Of a DNA stretch of 64,000 nt, positions 33,030-45,544 are shown piece after piece; positions within the stretch are counted from its first letter, which is position 1, and every line of letters starts with the position of its first letter. Source of the DNA: Ligula intestinalis (lineage: Eukaryota > Platyhelminthes > Cestoda > Diphyllobothriidea > Diphyllobothriidae). The stretch lies in NCBI GenBank assembly GCA_036362985.1, contig JAYGXS010000001.1, positions 19,844,937 to 19,908,936 of the forward strand, in the 5' to 3' direction. The translations under genes were made by a program, and so were the position numbers. A model generated the notes under the pieces. That model made no database searches and had not been told where the DNA came from. It saw only the letters and a list, made by a program, of their open reading frames with translations.

Positions 33030-33470
33030 TTATACTGTATTTAAAAGTGTTGTTGATTTATATCTGTAGAATTTCCTCATCTGTATTATCATTGAACTTA
33101 TTTGGAAAAACCCAATTATCAAATGGCAGGTTTCTTGGATTTCCCGAGTCATTAAAAAGGTGGTTAAAAGTTCGTCCACTTCAACTTACCTGTCGTTCAA
33201 CTTACCGTTTTGGAGTTAGATTAGTAAAGTCCGCGGTGCGAAACGCCGCGCACGCCTTCAATTTAAATGCGGCCTTGTCGGCACCCAGCAGCCGCGGGAA
33301 GCAAATTTGACTACATTTTTTCACTTTACACTTACTTCTAAAAATTTCCTTCTCTGCCTATCCTATTTTCCCACCCCACAAAACCCGATAATCACCGTTT
33401 TCACAGGTCAAAATGCTGGGACTAGGGATATGTGAGTGGGGCTACAAAAGCTACTTTTGCCGACCTGTAG
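33030..33470 (+). repeat. Direct repeat pair R33, copy 1
   Basis: Shares with 34270-34710 the blocks GTCCACTTCAACTTACCTG, AGTCC(G/A)C(G/A)GCGC-like, TTTTTCACTTTACACTTACT, AAAATTTCCTTC, CCTATTTTCCCACCCC and ACCGTTTTC in the same order. Non-coding. About 1.25 kb apart. Confidence 0.75.
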
Positions 33471-34269
33471 ATGAAAACTTAGTGCTAGGGCGCGGCGAAA
33501 TCTGAAACAGTGACCAGGCTCATCCGTTCGTTGGGCCAGTAAGGTGTGCTTTCAACTAGTTGCTCAGACAGAGTTGTCTTGTCTGCTGTAACCTCCCTAG
33601 ACAGTGTCACACGTGTCACCTTTTCATGTGTGGTATGTGAAGGAAGCGTACCTGTGGCCAAGAAACTGCGTCAGTGCAGTGTCTGCCAACTTACATCTAA
33701 GCACTCGTAGCAACGAATCGCAATCGACGTACAACTGCAAGCCAGCTTTCCTACCTAGAAGAGTTTGGTACATACACGCATGTGTTCTTTTTGCGTTGTT
33801 TTTAAAAAATCATAACGTATATATTGAACAATAATTCCTCCATTCACGTGGATAAAGTAGAGTAGGCAAAAAAGTTATACTGGAAGATGACAGACGATAC
33901 ATAATAACAGAAAACTGTCATAGGCAAATTCATGAATAGTCGTCAGAAAGTGAGTCACGAAATGAAGGCCTGATTTACATTCCTTTTAAAACGGTGTGAG
34001 CCTCATAAACAAATGCCCTCAGTATAGAAATGCAAATAAACCAAGAGCGGTAAAAATATATGCATAATGAATAAACAGGCCAGTGGATGTATGCACATTT
34101 AAAAATATTTCAATATAACTGTAGAGCAAAAGGCAACAGTCGTCTATGTTGCACACTTAATTAATCTCAGGTTCCAGCATCTTGCCTTACGAAAACGGTG
34201 GTTATCAGGTTGAATGGGTGGGGAGAAAAAATAGGTATTGGAATGTACCTTAATCACTACTATATGCAT

Positions 34270-34710
34270 TTATTTTTTATTTTATGTCGAAATGTTGTTC
34301 ATTTATGTCTTACATTCTCCTAATCTTCGTTTAACATATTGCGCGAAAACTGATTATCGAACTGTAGCTTCTTGAACTTCCTCAAAAAGAGAAATTGCGG
34401 TTAGAAGATCGTCCACTTCAACTTACCTGAGGTCCTTCTGACTGTTCTAGGGTTATAATAGTGTAGTCCACAGCGCAAAGCCCCGCGCACACTTTCAATG
34501 TACCTGCATAATAACTTTCTCCCAGTGGCCTTTGGAAACAATTTCGACTGAACTTTTTCACTTTACACTTACTTCTAAAAATTTCCTTCCCTGTTTATCC
34601 TATTTTCCCACCCCAAAAAAACCTTTAACCACCGTTTTCGTATGAAAAAATGCTCAGACAAGGGGTTTATGAGGTGCACTACATAAACTGATTTCGCCCA
34701 GCAAGAAAAC
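34270..34710 (+). repeat. Direct repeat pair R33, copy 2
   Basis: Second copy of the block set described for 33030-33470, more diverged in the middle. A shorter shared piece (ACGAAAACGGTGGTT, 34190) corresponds to ACGAAACGGTGGTTT at 32957, so the duplication extends upstream. Confidence 0.75.
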
Positions 34711-35392
34711 ATAGCAGCTTTTTTTCTTGAGCCCGCCTGTCCTAAGTGAGTGGGGACACCTAAGTTAATATTGACCTCTAAAGTTAACATTTATTGATAA
34801 TTAAACGATAGGTGGTTCATACCACCTTCATAACCATTATATTACATGTAAATGTGGGCGTAAGGAGTAAGGCATAGTTGTTGAACACAAGGACTATTCT
34901 GACCTGCAATTAATCTTCCTTTGCAAACGAAATCTATGGTCACACAGCGAAATTGGTGTGAAATATATCGCGGCACGACTTATATCTCTTTGATGCGTAG
35001 GCGAATTCAAAAATTTTATCCACTCATTTATTTGATGTTGGTAACCCGAGGTATGCTGTCGTCTGAGGCCAAGAGCACCAGTGTCCTGAGCTCACTGAGA
35101 CTCAAACTCCAGTACGAGGCAATTGAAACAGGGATTCATGAACCAGTGGATGGACCTGGATCTGTTGAGGTTTACGGTAGAAAGGTGTTGACCGTTATAA
35201 TCTGGTTGAAGGACTGCGTATACACCTGTCGATAAGAAGTCGTGATTAGTGATTTTTGGTTACAGAACTAAATACCAACATGAAGTGTTTAAGCTAAGTT
35301 GCGTGGACTGACCAAATCCGTGAACACAGTTCAAACAGTGAAAATAAAGATATATTTATTTGCCGAAAATCGTTTTAAGCAGCGAAAGCCGT

Positions 35393-35507
35393 ACCGACAA
35401 AGAATAGGGAGACTGAAATGACACCTCAAATGGTGTCCCACTGGGGTCTCGGACCCGCGACCTTTTTAAGAAGTCTCACGCTCTAACCATTCAGCCACGG
35501 GGATTTT
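35393..35507 (-). mobile_element. tRNA-headed SINE lacking the hammerhead core (copy S5)
   Basis: Minus strand: GTGGCTGAATGGTTAGAGCG (A-box) and GCGGGTCCGAGACCCC (B-box/T-arm) form the best preserved head in the window. The body jumps to CATTTGAGGTGTCATTTCAG then TCTCCCTATTCTTTGTCGG. The CTGATGA strand is deleted while the 3' tail is kept. Confidence 0.75.
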
Positions 35508-35654
35508 TTCATGCCGGCCTAGATATGGGAGGTAGTGACACTTGTTAGTTTATGTTCCCCGATGGCTAACGGAACTTGCTGGTCCCAATCTGTATTTAAG
35601 CACATTCTAGAGCCCTGACCGCAGCCGCATGGTGGCTGGTAGTCTAGAAAGATA

Positions 35655-35803
35655 ATTGAATGGTTAGAGCGTCAGACTGAAAAAAACGTTGCAAGTTCGA
35701 ACCTCGGGTGTTGCACCACTCGGAGGTGCTCGAATGACTAACTGTCGACGGTTGATAAGCCGGAAGGGACGATTCCAGTCTCCCTTGTCTTTGCCGGCAA
35801 TGT
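35655..35803 (+). mobile_element. tRNA-headed SINE with hammerhead module (copy S6)
   Basis: Head: GAATGGTTAGAGCGTCAGAC and CAAGTTCGAACCTCGGG. Module 35736-35780 is exactly 45 nt. Stem II is fully paired including its first pair (CGGTT-GAT-AAGCCG). The 3' strand of stem I is CCAGTC, with four pairs to GACTAA. The core is damaged (CTGTCGA; GAAG for GAAA). Tail TCTCCCTTGTCTTTGCCGG. This copy supports a C-G pair at the stem II base in the ancestral element. Confidence 0.75.
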
Positions 35804-35809
35804 TAATTG

Positions 35810-36782
35810 ATTAGACTACTGGCCGCTGTACGGCAGTTTTTGGGGTTTGATAATAAGTCTCAAAGCAGAGCGGACCAATGCGTTCCGTTAGTGATCGGTG
35901 AACTTTAAACAACGAGTGTCATTGTGTCAGTTATGCTGGAGGCGATTTCACAGATAAGAAAACGGGGTGTGCCCAGTCCTTTGTGCCTTGGGGCTCGTAT
36001 AGAACGCTCATAAGAATTCACCTAGTGGGCGATAATATATTTTGCGAGGGGGAACGGGATAACGTCAAGCCGTATCTGAACCTGGTTCGAAGACTTACTT
36101 GTACCGATCCACAACATACTGCGTCTGCTTTGTTTTCTTTAACATTAACCCAGCCACCTAGCATGCTCAAACTGAGAGATTTAGTTAAGTCTGAAAACTC
36201 TCCTGTTGTTTTCAAAACAGTCCCAAGTCGAAATTTGTCGTTTTTTTACTTTTGCCCAAAGGTCAATACCTGCTCCGTTCGAACACATTGCAACGGTCTT
36301 TCTTCCCATTTGAGACGTTGCATTTTTTAGCAACCCGCATGATAAGTTCAATGGAGTGTTCCATCAATTTAATTTTTTTAATGCTGTTCTAATTCCAAAG
36401 ACAACGCCATGAGGGGCACGCAATTGTTCGTGTCCTATCTTGAGGTCTTTTCTATCACCTGCCATTTTATGTTCGATAGGCCTATGAGTTTATATGAATA
36501 GACCGTCAAATCTGTAGTGAAAAGATGTCAACCAGCGATATTTCTCGGGTAATTTGCCATTTAGTTAGCTTACTGTTGGTATCGATTAGAATTCACGCAG
36601 CAAAATTTAACCTTACTAATGGTTAACTTCGAACTTTCGTTACAAATTATGCCAAAACCTTATTTGGTTATTTTGATGCTAAGATCAATTCAGTTTCTGA
36701 TTGTTTACATACAAATCCGCCGCTAAATTAAGTGGAAAATTGCACAACTAACCTAGTTGTTTACATTGATGAAACGTATTAG
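35810..36782. other. Intronic; nothing recognised
   Basis: The 115-codon frame at 35983-36330 has no motif and an opposite-strand shadow. No shared repeat was seen. Confidence 0.45.
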
Positions 36783-37112
36783 GTGCTGATGAGGACAAAA
36801 GTCACCCTGTCGAGGACAACAAAACCCCAAGTACACAACACCGTTCACGCGGGTCTAAGCTCTTTCGGAATGCTGCGGGCAGATCCAGTCAACCCAGGGA
36901 TTCCCAATCGGCCGAAGCGAAGGAACGCAAGAAGGCCGTCGGAGGCTCAACGAGGACACGCAGTTGCACACCCGACCTCCGACTCTGCTTCATGGGCTGT
37001 GCAGGCAATGGACTCTGCAGTTTGCGACGACGCACCAAGTCAAACCCACCGCAGAAGGCGTCTGAGGTGGCGACTGCCGACACCGAGTACAAATTGTCCA
37101 GCACTTTCACCG
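36783..37112 (+). CDS. Internal exon of the host gene (330 nt)
   Basis: AG at 36781-36782 and a GTATGT donor at 37113. Using the phase dictated by exon 30714-31200 (2 nt in), the peptide is GADEDKSHPVEDNKTPSTQH, then Ser/Arg-rich, with AEAKERKKAVGG and ending DTEYKLSSTFT. It leaves with 1 nt (G), which joins AT of exon 52428 to make Asp. Composition matches the other exons: charged, Ser/Thr/Pro-rich, disordered. Caution: a second frame (36783-37205) is also open, and the acceptor's pyrimidine tract is weak. The phase agreement on both sides is the main support. Confidence 0.6.
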
Positions 37113-37469
37113 GTATGTCCTTTTTATGGGCTTATGATAACAAAACGCAAGTTAACCAGAGGCCGCCTGATGCTAAGTGCCAGGAGAGGTTTGAGTGAGA
37201 CTTAAGGCTGTGCTTAGTGTTAAGGTTCGGAAATGTAGGTTAAGAAGACTTTCTGTTAAAACTATGGCACTGAAATAGGTACCCTTAGTATTAAGCGTAC
37301 GGTCATCTTTAATGCTGAGGGTCGCGTATCGGTGTTTAACTAGGAGGACGATCAGCTCCGTCTAGGAGAATTTCAGGTACCGAACGAGCCACTGGTAGGC
37401 AATTTGTTTCGATTGACGGGCTGAGCTTCAGTTATCGTGCGCGTGTGTGTGAATTTGGGCACCGCTGAG

Positions 37470-37960
37470 TCGTACTCCCAGGTCATGGGTCCTCGTCCAC
37501 CTGCAGCCAATCAGTTAACTGTCACAGTTTGATTGGCTGTGATCTCTCGCGAGGCTGATGCCAAAACTCGCGCAGCTCCAGAAGTAAACCGACCATGAGC
37601 ATGAGACAGAAAGCGGAACAGCATGGGCAGCAGCAACAATGGCTGGCCAAGACAGATTGAGTCAGCGGTGGCCACGCTGATCGCTAAATCTGAGAACCAA
37701 AGCATTCTTTCGTAATTATTTGTACTTTTATTTGTTTTTTGATAAAATAACTATTATTTTAACCCAAGATTTTGCCAAAAAAACTGCCTGCTAAAAATAA
37801 TGTTGTCAAGAGGAAGAAAGGCACAGTTACTGTAGATTTGAAGAAGGAAATAAAAGCAAAGCACGAGCGTGGTTCCGTGTGACTTAGATCGCCAGGGAGT
37901 TTGACAACCGTAATATTAATCTGAGGGAATATAGGTCATGTTTTCAAAGTCGCAGGTATC
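37470..37960 (+). mobile_element. Pogo/Tigger-like DNA transposon relic with transposase N-terminus
   Basis: 37796-37882 reads NNVVKRKKGTVTVDLKKEI then KAKHERGSV, a CENP-B/pogo-type helix-turn-helix start. After a frameshift and a stop, IAREFD (37890-37907) continues it, as in the 'HERGxxVTDIAREF' signature of Tigger transposases. The ~400 bp (37470-37870) recur at 49070-49420, including CAGTTTGATTGGCTG and AATGTTGT..AAGA, which is consistent with a dispersed DNA transposon. The rest of the transposase is missing or unrecognisable. Confidence 0.55.
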
Positions 37961-37999
37961 CTTACATGTTTAAAATCCATGCAGACCCCTTCTTTCGAT

Positions 38000-40900
38000 T
38001 TGCTTATGTACAACAAAAGGTGCATAATAGATGAAAAGGTGGTGACCCGAAACATATACGCAAAGAAGCTTTGGGGAAAGTGTTCAGCCAATGCGCTGGG
38101 GTTTCCTCGAGCGTGTATTTTTTGGGCGGGGAGGGGGGGGTACAATGGGACCCACAAAGAGCCCATATTCTGTCAAAGAAACATCAGCGTGAACCAGTCT
38201 TATTCCGTACTAATTGACACAAACCTACACTGGAAGGGGTGAAAGAGTTTTTTCCCCTCTTTAGACAGATTTTCCACCCAGTTGCCACACAACCACTTAT
38301 ATGAGGTAGTTGGCGTCTTTTTTAACTGGAGCGAAAAGCCTGCGCGCAAATAAAGTTAATTAAGACATAGCTGTCAGTAATTTATGAAGACCAATCAAGA
38401 TCTGCAGTTCTGGTTAATTACCTTTCTGTTCTTCCGTCAAAAGGATTGGTTCTTACTTATTGGAAACTTCGATACTTTGCACATCCCCGTGTTCTCCTAA
38501 CTAGTCGGCGTATTATTTTATCACATGCAGATTACGAAAGCCCTACTTTTAAGCAGTGCTCTTCTCTTCTGAAAACACATCCTCTATTGGTTTTCCTTTT
38601 GCGTGGATGATGCCTCCTGAACTGCTTAGGCTGATTTCCCAGTAGCAATAAACTGCATATTTGAAAACGCAGAAACGTCCCTTTAACCTCTGTGACACTT
38701 ACGTATGTAAAGTCAGATCTGCTCACTCCTTTGTGTCAAAGTCTGATAGTTGAGAAACGGTTAACGCTGAAAATATTATTCCATAATGTTCACCAAGATA
38801 TCATTCATTCAACATAAAAAAATTAGGCCCACGAACCAAACAACACGGGGAAATCGCAGGCACTGCATAATGGTTAAAGATTGCAATTTTTGACATCGTG
38901 GATAAATGTCCTCAAATATATTCCAAATTTTAGGCCAAATTAGATTTCCTTCAAAATGGTGCTAGCATCTTGCATTTACGACCTCCTTTTTGCAATAGGC
39001 ATAGATAAAGGAGGATAAAATAAATTAATAATATGCGTCCTGGGCCAACCAATGTACAGTTCTGCGAGAGCTGCACGCAACTTTCCTAAATTTGTTAATG
39101 TTTGATTATTTCTCCCATACCAGCGGGAACGCATCTACGAAAACTTATAAATAATAATTAACGGTATTAGGCATATTAAGTACTTCAAAGAAATATAAGA
39201 AGTACTAAGTGTTTGTTAAGAAAAATAAAATTTTCTCGATAATTCCCAGCTTGTGGAGAAGTCAAAGACAGCTATAAATTAGAACAGTAAATTTAAATAG
39301 TTTTTCAAGTATAAAACTTCAAGCAAGCAATTTCTTTTTACAAAAAGAACTTGTCTTTAGTTAAAGTATTTTCTGCATATGGTAATTAGTGCTTACCTAT
39401 TTATTGAATATTATGAATTAAAGTCGCTAATCATTTCGCTCGTTTTTAGCGGCTTAACTGATAAGTTGTTAATTTTTCCTTCTGTTCGATTTTTACATAA
39501 AAATCTTTAAAATAATATGTAACTAAACAGCATTTACCAAAAAGCGAGCTTTTGGATATTATTTCTTATTCAGATGGCCATGTTGTTCAAATGTGGAAAT
39601 GCTTCAAATCAAAAAAACGACATTTTCGAGCATACAACATGTCCGCTACATACCAGGCATATTGTTATTCCTAAGATTAATGAAAAAAGTTTCCATAATG
39701 AGTTAACTCTTTAAAAAGTGCCTTTATTAGATATTTAGCTGACGAATTTTTGCGTATAATAACTTTTCCCAAGGTAATCTCACAAGGACATTGGGTACTT
39801 TGACAATTTCTTTAATTTTTCTGAAGAAAAACGATTAAATTTGACTGGAGATGAAAGAACATACCTTTCTCTCTATAACGGATTATTTTTCGCTTACGGA
39901 GATTTATTCTAAGATCAGTAATAAGCGTGCGAATGCAGAAAAACAGGCCTTATATATGACTATTTTTGAAATTCTTTTTATTCTTCTGTCTGTTTTGTTT
40001 CTAAATAAGGCTTGATCAAAACCTATTGATTACAAAAAAGTATGTTTTACCTGATTAACATATAAGAAGGCCTTCTTTTATTCCCCTTCGCAGTAGCATG
40101 TATAGCAAGGTTTGGTTATGTGCACAGTTAGGGCTGAGGTTTAAACAGAATGCGTTGAACCGCTAAATATAATTTTTAAACTTTATTTGTGCTTGTTTCT
40201 GAAAATAAATGCGATTCCCTAAGCTTCGCTTTATTTCCATTTGATCGATTTCGCACAAAATTTTCCAGTACTGGAAGGGATTTTGTTCCACCTTTTTGTA
40301 CTAATTATGGAATTCTTCAACAGCACAATGTATATTAGACGAAACGTTTGTCCTGTCTTTCCTTATAGCATACGAAATTCCTTTTATGTAAACATACTCA
40401 TGATTTTGCAAAAATGAGAGCCTATTTTCCCAATAACTTTAACTGAGAGGGCAGTTTTCCAAACCAAAGCCCTTCTCATTATTAAATCCACTCACTTCTA
40501 TGTCACTTCTAGTCAGTTTAGATCCAGGCTCCCCCAATTCTTGTGGGATAAAAATGTTGAACATTTTTGAGGACCAAGTGGGTATAGTATACCGAATGGA
40601 CAAAAAGGTTCGCGTTCCAGGAATTTACATAGACTAGGAAGCATACTTTCAGAGCATCGGAAGGTATTGTATACGTAGAGGAGGTCTATAACTCTACCAG
40701 CCATTTCGCCCGTTTTCTTAAATTTTTAAGGTCACCAGACCCGGAAGAAGGAGAAAAAGCCGTAGCTGCAGCGCAATTTTTTTCATCACTTCAAACCCAT
40801 TCACGTGTATGTCACGGGCCGATACCCAACTTGCTATGATGTGCACGATGGTCTGAGTTGGTAAAGACGATTAAATTTGTCCAAAAACCTCACGAAATTA

Positions 40901-42470
40901 CAGAAGAAACATTGTAAAAATAGGAGAATATATATGGCGCTGATACTAAAAAAGACACAACAACCGACACTCCTCTTGTTTTTCCTATTTTAACTTGAGC
41001 TAAAGATGGAATTCAGAATCACCTGATAGCTGCTAGGAGTAGGAGTACAGGTGCATACCACACCTCTCATTGTCATGCACATGGTTGCCCATCAGAGCCA
41101 AACAGTTGCTGCTATTTTTTTGACGGCATATCGCAAAAAGTTTCCCAGTGTTTGATTTTGGACCGCCTGGAAAGAACAGGTGACCATGTTTTCCACTTCC
41201 GTCATCCGAGTAGAGGTCGTTCGCAACCGCATAAATCATTTTTCTAACTTATCTGTTAAGGAATACCGAATCCTTTCTGATTGATATATATTGTCTATTT
41301 CCTTGAGTGTGCCAGCCAACCAAATCATTCTTTCTCGCTGATGTTTGGCATACACTTTTTTGGCCAGATCATTTCTAACCACTATCTCAGCGAAAAAAAT
41401 ATTCTGATTAAGTGTTTGCACTGTCTGGCGTTGTCAAAATGAAAAGCGCATTATTATAAAGCTTTGTTATTCTAAGAAAAATCAACAAAGCGGCTGATCG
41501 GCTATTGAAACCATTTTCGTTATTTCCCTGCGATTTTAAAACGGATTCAAACTGAAATCTTCATGCCCGCCAGGACGACTGTCCTTGCCGAAGACAAGCC
41601 GTCAAAATGGTCGAATATTTGGCGTTAGAAGAGGTCTTACCCAGTCGATGTTTTGATCTGGTGCCAACATACAAGGGTCTACGCATTTGCCTCCAGACAT
41701 TAAGTACTGGTCACCTGTTAATTAATCATCCCCTGCAGGTGCGCTGGTTCTGTTGCTCCCGCCATCTGTAAAGGCGGACTCCTGTAGGATTGAAGAAAGT
41801 AGAACAGATAGCGATGTGGTCCCATTGCTTGATCAGCCTCCTTCTTTACTCATAAACACTACTTTATATATCAGATATTTAAGTTCACCCTCACACCTTT
41901 GATTAATATGCATTCTTACCATTCTGCACGAGATAGGAGAACAGAAGAATTTGAAATATGTAACATTTGTGTCGGTCATTCTTATCTGCACCTGTCTCTG
42001 TTGATACACTCGCGGGCGAACCCACGATGTCAGACGGATAAACGTCTTGTTCCATCCATAAGTAAGCATGACAATAACTTAATAAACAAGTTTTCTTATC
42101 CTAAATATTACTGCTAATGCAATACTGCATACTTCCTTATTGTTTTTGTCGCTGACAGTTTGTAATTTGAAAGGTCATAGGTAGAGGTTTATCGGTATAG
42201 GTTTTGCAAAGTTTATTTAATCCATACCGATACGATTTGGCCTTTATATGTGCTCTTTTATCACTCCTTTCTTTTCCTTGTCTTCCGAAAAGTACTCTAC
42301 AGCGTTTGAACTTAATATTTACCCGACAGTTCAACCGTTGAGTCCGACTATGTCGACCGTATGTTACACAACCGGGTGGCCAAGGGTCGGTGACATGCGC
42401 GTGGATTATAGTGAGAGTAGACCTGTCTGCATCTACTGCTGTCTCTTTCTCTACTCCCTCACCTATGAAC
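38000..42470. other. Long AT-rich intronic stretch
   Basis: 38.7-40.5 kb is notably AT-rich with runs of A or T. No exon with acceptable borders, no tRNA-like boxes, and no element shared with other parts of the window were found. Frames below 90 codons only. Confidence 0.5.
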
Positions 42471-42479
42471 GGTGTCAAG

Positions 42480-42670
42480 ACACAGTCCAACATACCGGGG
42501 TGGGAGAAGTAGGCGGCTTACACACTGTGGTTCAGCAGAGAACCAGAGAAACAATACGGTATAAGGGGGTGGCTCGAAACTCAGCTGCGTAGGAACGCCA
42601 TAAGAGTTGCCTTAAAAAGGAGCCATTGCAATCTGACGCTGAGTCCGCCAGTCAGCCACTCTACAACACA
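42480..42670 (-). repeat. Dispersed repeat family R26, copy 3 (inverted)
   Basis: AGGAACGCCATAAGAG, GGAGCCATTGCAATCTGACG and CCGCCAGTCAGCCACTC match the inverted R26 blocks at 32.64-32.71 kb. Confidence 0.6.
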
Positions 42671-43704
42671 ACACCATTAGCATATTTATGCCGCCTAACA
42701 GGGGCCCCTTAGCCACCATGAACTCCGGGACTGTGTAAACGTGAATGTTAGCAGTGAAAAATTAGAGGAGTGAGGCCTCACCGAGGACAAACAGCTAGAT
42801 ATGGTCTAAAAGACAAACGCAATCAGTGAATTACCACCAAGTGTATTCCTCTAGGCCTAGGTACATAGCAACGAAGTTGAGACTGCTATTTAGAGCAAGC
42901 AAAAACCAAGGCTTTGAAGGAATTCAAATAGCAAACTCACACTTTAACAACGTTGTACAATTCATTGTATAAAAGTAGTAGTTAATGACTAGATAGCTTC
43001 TGCCCGTTGCTGTTTAATCATATAATAAAACAGTCTAGGAAGGTTTTTACAACCTATCCTTAACTGCTAAAATTTGAATTTTTAGGAACCCCCTTTCAAT
43101 TTATTCAGCCTAGTAAATGCTTTTCTAAATTTTCAGCTTGAATTCACTGCTTGCATGTGCAGTATTGAAATTTTGAAGCATAAAGTGGCCGTAATATCCC
43201 TGGATATCAGACGGTGGTGATTTATAGCCTCGGCATGTTTATGGCTGCTCTTTAATCCAATAGCCACACAATGGCCCTTGGCAGATTCATCGGATTTTAA
43301 TTAACCGTAGGCTCTAAAACAACTTTTTCCCGTTTAGTGGATAGGCGCTCTGTTTAAATTAGTAGAAGCCACTTAATTAAAATTGATTTTAGGGATGAAT
43401 TATTGAGAGGGCAAGAAGTGTATTCAAATGCAAATGAACTGCCGATTTCGCGTCACATATTCTGTCGTCATGTAGGCTTGCCTGCCGATGGTGGACTAAA
43501 TTGGCGCTTCCTTACGTGACTCAGAGGATGAATTTATCTTTCTGTCTAATGACTTTGTTTATTGACAATACTGTCCTGTCCAGATGGTCCACTTACATGT
43601 CGAATTAAATACGACTTGCTTATAAGGAACGTTATCATGCAGAATTTAATGTAAAAACAATTTTTAGAAGAAGAAGATTCGATCACTGAGACAACACTTT
43701 TATT

Positions 43705-43748
43705 CGTCTGATGTTTCAACCTCCGCCGCGGATTCCTCATCAGAGACG
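43705..43748 (-). ncRNA. Hammerhead-ribozyme-like motif, Penelope-end type
   Basis: Minus strand: stem I CGTCT pairs perfectly with AGACG. Core CTGATGA is at 43743-43737. Stem II (TCC with GGA, plus wobbles) is poor. GAAA is intact. Stem III is ACAT, one change from self-complementary ACGT. Predicted cleavage is after ATC (between 43710 and 43709). Sits in the left arm of the inverted pair. Confidence 0.55.
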
Positions 43749-43778
43749 TGAGCAGGAAATATTAACAGAAATGGCTCC

Positions 43779-43822
43779 TGTCTCTGATAAAGAATCCACG
43801 AGGGGGGTTAGAATGTCAGGCA
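43779..43822 (+). ncRNA. Inactive hammerhead remnant, Penelope-end type
   Basis: CTGATAA (43784-43790) has lost G8, and GAAA has become GAAT. The GTC cleavage site and the AGGCAAATAAA tail remain. Partner of the motif at 43705-43748. Confidence 0.5.
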
Positions 43823-44125
43823 AATAAATCTGTTGTTGCCCATTGATCGAATCTTCTTCTTCCGAATTACTTCGTGGGACTCACATGTTCATTTGTATTG
43901 GAAAAAAATTGTCTCATTGTTCTCACTGACACCTTAACAGAACGCAGGGCAGCACAAATTTCTCGGTAACTTGTGCGTTCGGATGCACTTGACTGGCATT
44001 TGGCAGTAAGTATTGCATACTCGAGGTTTCAAGTGCCGCATTGCTCATAGAAACAAAAAGCCGAGTTGCAGGAAGCAATTCAGAAGGAGATGTGTTCGTT
44101 TACACCATAAGTTCATTGGTCTAAC

Positions 44126-44162
44126 CTTTCGGATATTTGTTCGAACACCTCATCAGAGACAA
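44126..44162 (-). ncRNA. Hammerhead-like motif downstream of the decayed Penelope ORF
   Basis: Minus strand: stem I GTCT pairs with AGAC. Core CTGATGA is at 44156-44150. Stem II starts GG/CC with an internal TGTTCGAACA hairpin. GAAA is at 44140-44137, and the cleavage triplet is GTT. It lies about 170 bp past the stop of the GIY-YIG remnant (44334) on the same strand, the same position as the 3' hammerhead of the element at 59.9 kb. Confidence 0.55.
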
Positions 44163-44333
44163 TCGCAGAAAGGAGCGATAGAGGCACAAGGGGTGCAGTA
44201 TTTATAGTCAGTAGTGATCGAACAGGCATTCAGCTCTCGGGATCACTGCTCGGAGTTTTGATTGGTGCGTCGGTGGCTTGGCAGTCTGTATCCGAGTCAT
44301 TAAATTTCGTGACTACCTCAATGGTTTTGGATG

Positions 44334-44950
44334 TTAACGTAATAATACCGTGACAATTACGCTCGCTGCCATCGAAATTGTGATGGACTGCGCTCTCCTC
44401 ACGCGACTAATTCCTCTGTTCAAGCAAATTCTCAGTACGGAAAATAGGAACGACGAGTCATTGCACTCTTTTATGGACTGCGGGTCTAAGACCCATAACT
44501 CGAACAGATCACTGTTCGTGCAGTTTTCACCTCTTGCGAGGATCTTTGCCTCGTATAACTTTAAAATATGACTAGGTTCCGTCGAGTAGGCTACACCCTC
44601 AGAGTTAGCGTCCTTCCTCCCCATTGCTAATGCATGCTCGGTCATCGCATCCAGAGTAACCATCCGGTTTCTCCGATATAATTGCCTTGTCCACAACTGC
44701 ATCAGATCCGGTGAACGACTTCAGAACCTTCCTGCCGTTGCAATGGGTCTTTCAGTCTCATGAACCGGTGCCTGACGGTTGCCTCTACATTGCCTACTCA
44801 AAGTTGTCTCTGGTTTGTCTGTACTGATCAAACTGGAGCGAAAACGTGCAAGTGATGGACTAGATTGCACCCCTATCGAATGCTGCCTCTGAAGGTGAGT
44901 TTCAGCCGGAATCTGACAGAACAGGCTGATACGTTGTTTGTCCAAGCGAT
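44334..44950 (-). pseudogene. Penelope-like element C-terminus (GIY-YIG endonuclease), decayed
   Basis: Minus frame 44702-44334 reads MTEHALAMGRKDANSEGVA, EAKILARGENCTNSDLFELW and LDPQSIKECNDS, the C-terminal part of Penelope-like endonucleases. The GIY-YIG signature NYIGETG is present just upstream but in another frame (near 44650-44680), so a frameshift lies between. 44945-44721 carries a further frame-shifted piece. Penelope-like elements encode an RT plus this single-strand nicking nuclease. Only the nuclease end survives here. It is a different lineage from the copy at 57-60 kb. The frames on the opposite strand are shadows. Confidence 0.7.
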
Positions 44951-45544
44951 TGGGTCTACTTCTTCTCAGTTACTACTTTCTGAGACTGACGTTTTCACTT
45001 ACTCCGAGCCCCTCTCGCGTCAAAAGGTGAAGAGTGTGTCTTGTGCATTCAGCTTACAAATTCCTGTGGTCGTTTAGGTAAAAAAAATACACTTGCTGTG
45101 ACTACAAGGCGGATGTTGGGACAATGTGCGTGCTACACAAACTTCCTATTTGCCTTGCAAACTAACACAGTAAAAAGGCAACTGGATGGAAGAAAATTTA
45201 CCTGACTTTGTTGAGACATGTGCTTTTTGGATTCACACCCTTTGCTTTTTGGGGGTAGTAGCTGGCACCTTGGAGTGAACGGAAGCCATGACCTACTTTA
45301 GCCTACTTTTGTAGCAGTGTGTGAACACAGTGACCACAGTCACTGTCCCTCGATACATTTCTACGTCACAGCCTAAATGACATGCACACAAGCCTTCCTG
45401 CCAGTCAGGGCGTCAACGCATATGTTCTAGTCCGGTATGTTCAACTGCGTGACTCACAATTTCCAAGCACTGTGGTGTACTTCGCCTAGGCCATGGGAAA
45501 ACTTATGAGAACCTTACTATAAAAAGAATTAACGGGGCATTTTT

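Larger units (their letters stand above)
43671..43864. mobile_element. Compact inverted pair of hammerhead-bearing Penelope ends
   Basis: Two ~80-bp arms in opposite orientation are separated by about 30 bp. Left arm (minus): GTCTCTGATGAGGAATCC, GAAAC, AGACGAATAAAAG, TGATCGAATCTTCTTCTTC. Right arm (plus): GTCTCTGATAAAGAATCC, GTCAGGCAAATAAAT, TTGATCGAATCTTCTTCTTC. Each arm is one hammerhead plus the AATAAA/GATCGA/TTCTTCT tail, tails facing outward. It resembles the terminal arrangement of the long element at 57.45-59.96 kb with the interior removed. Confidence 0.65.
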
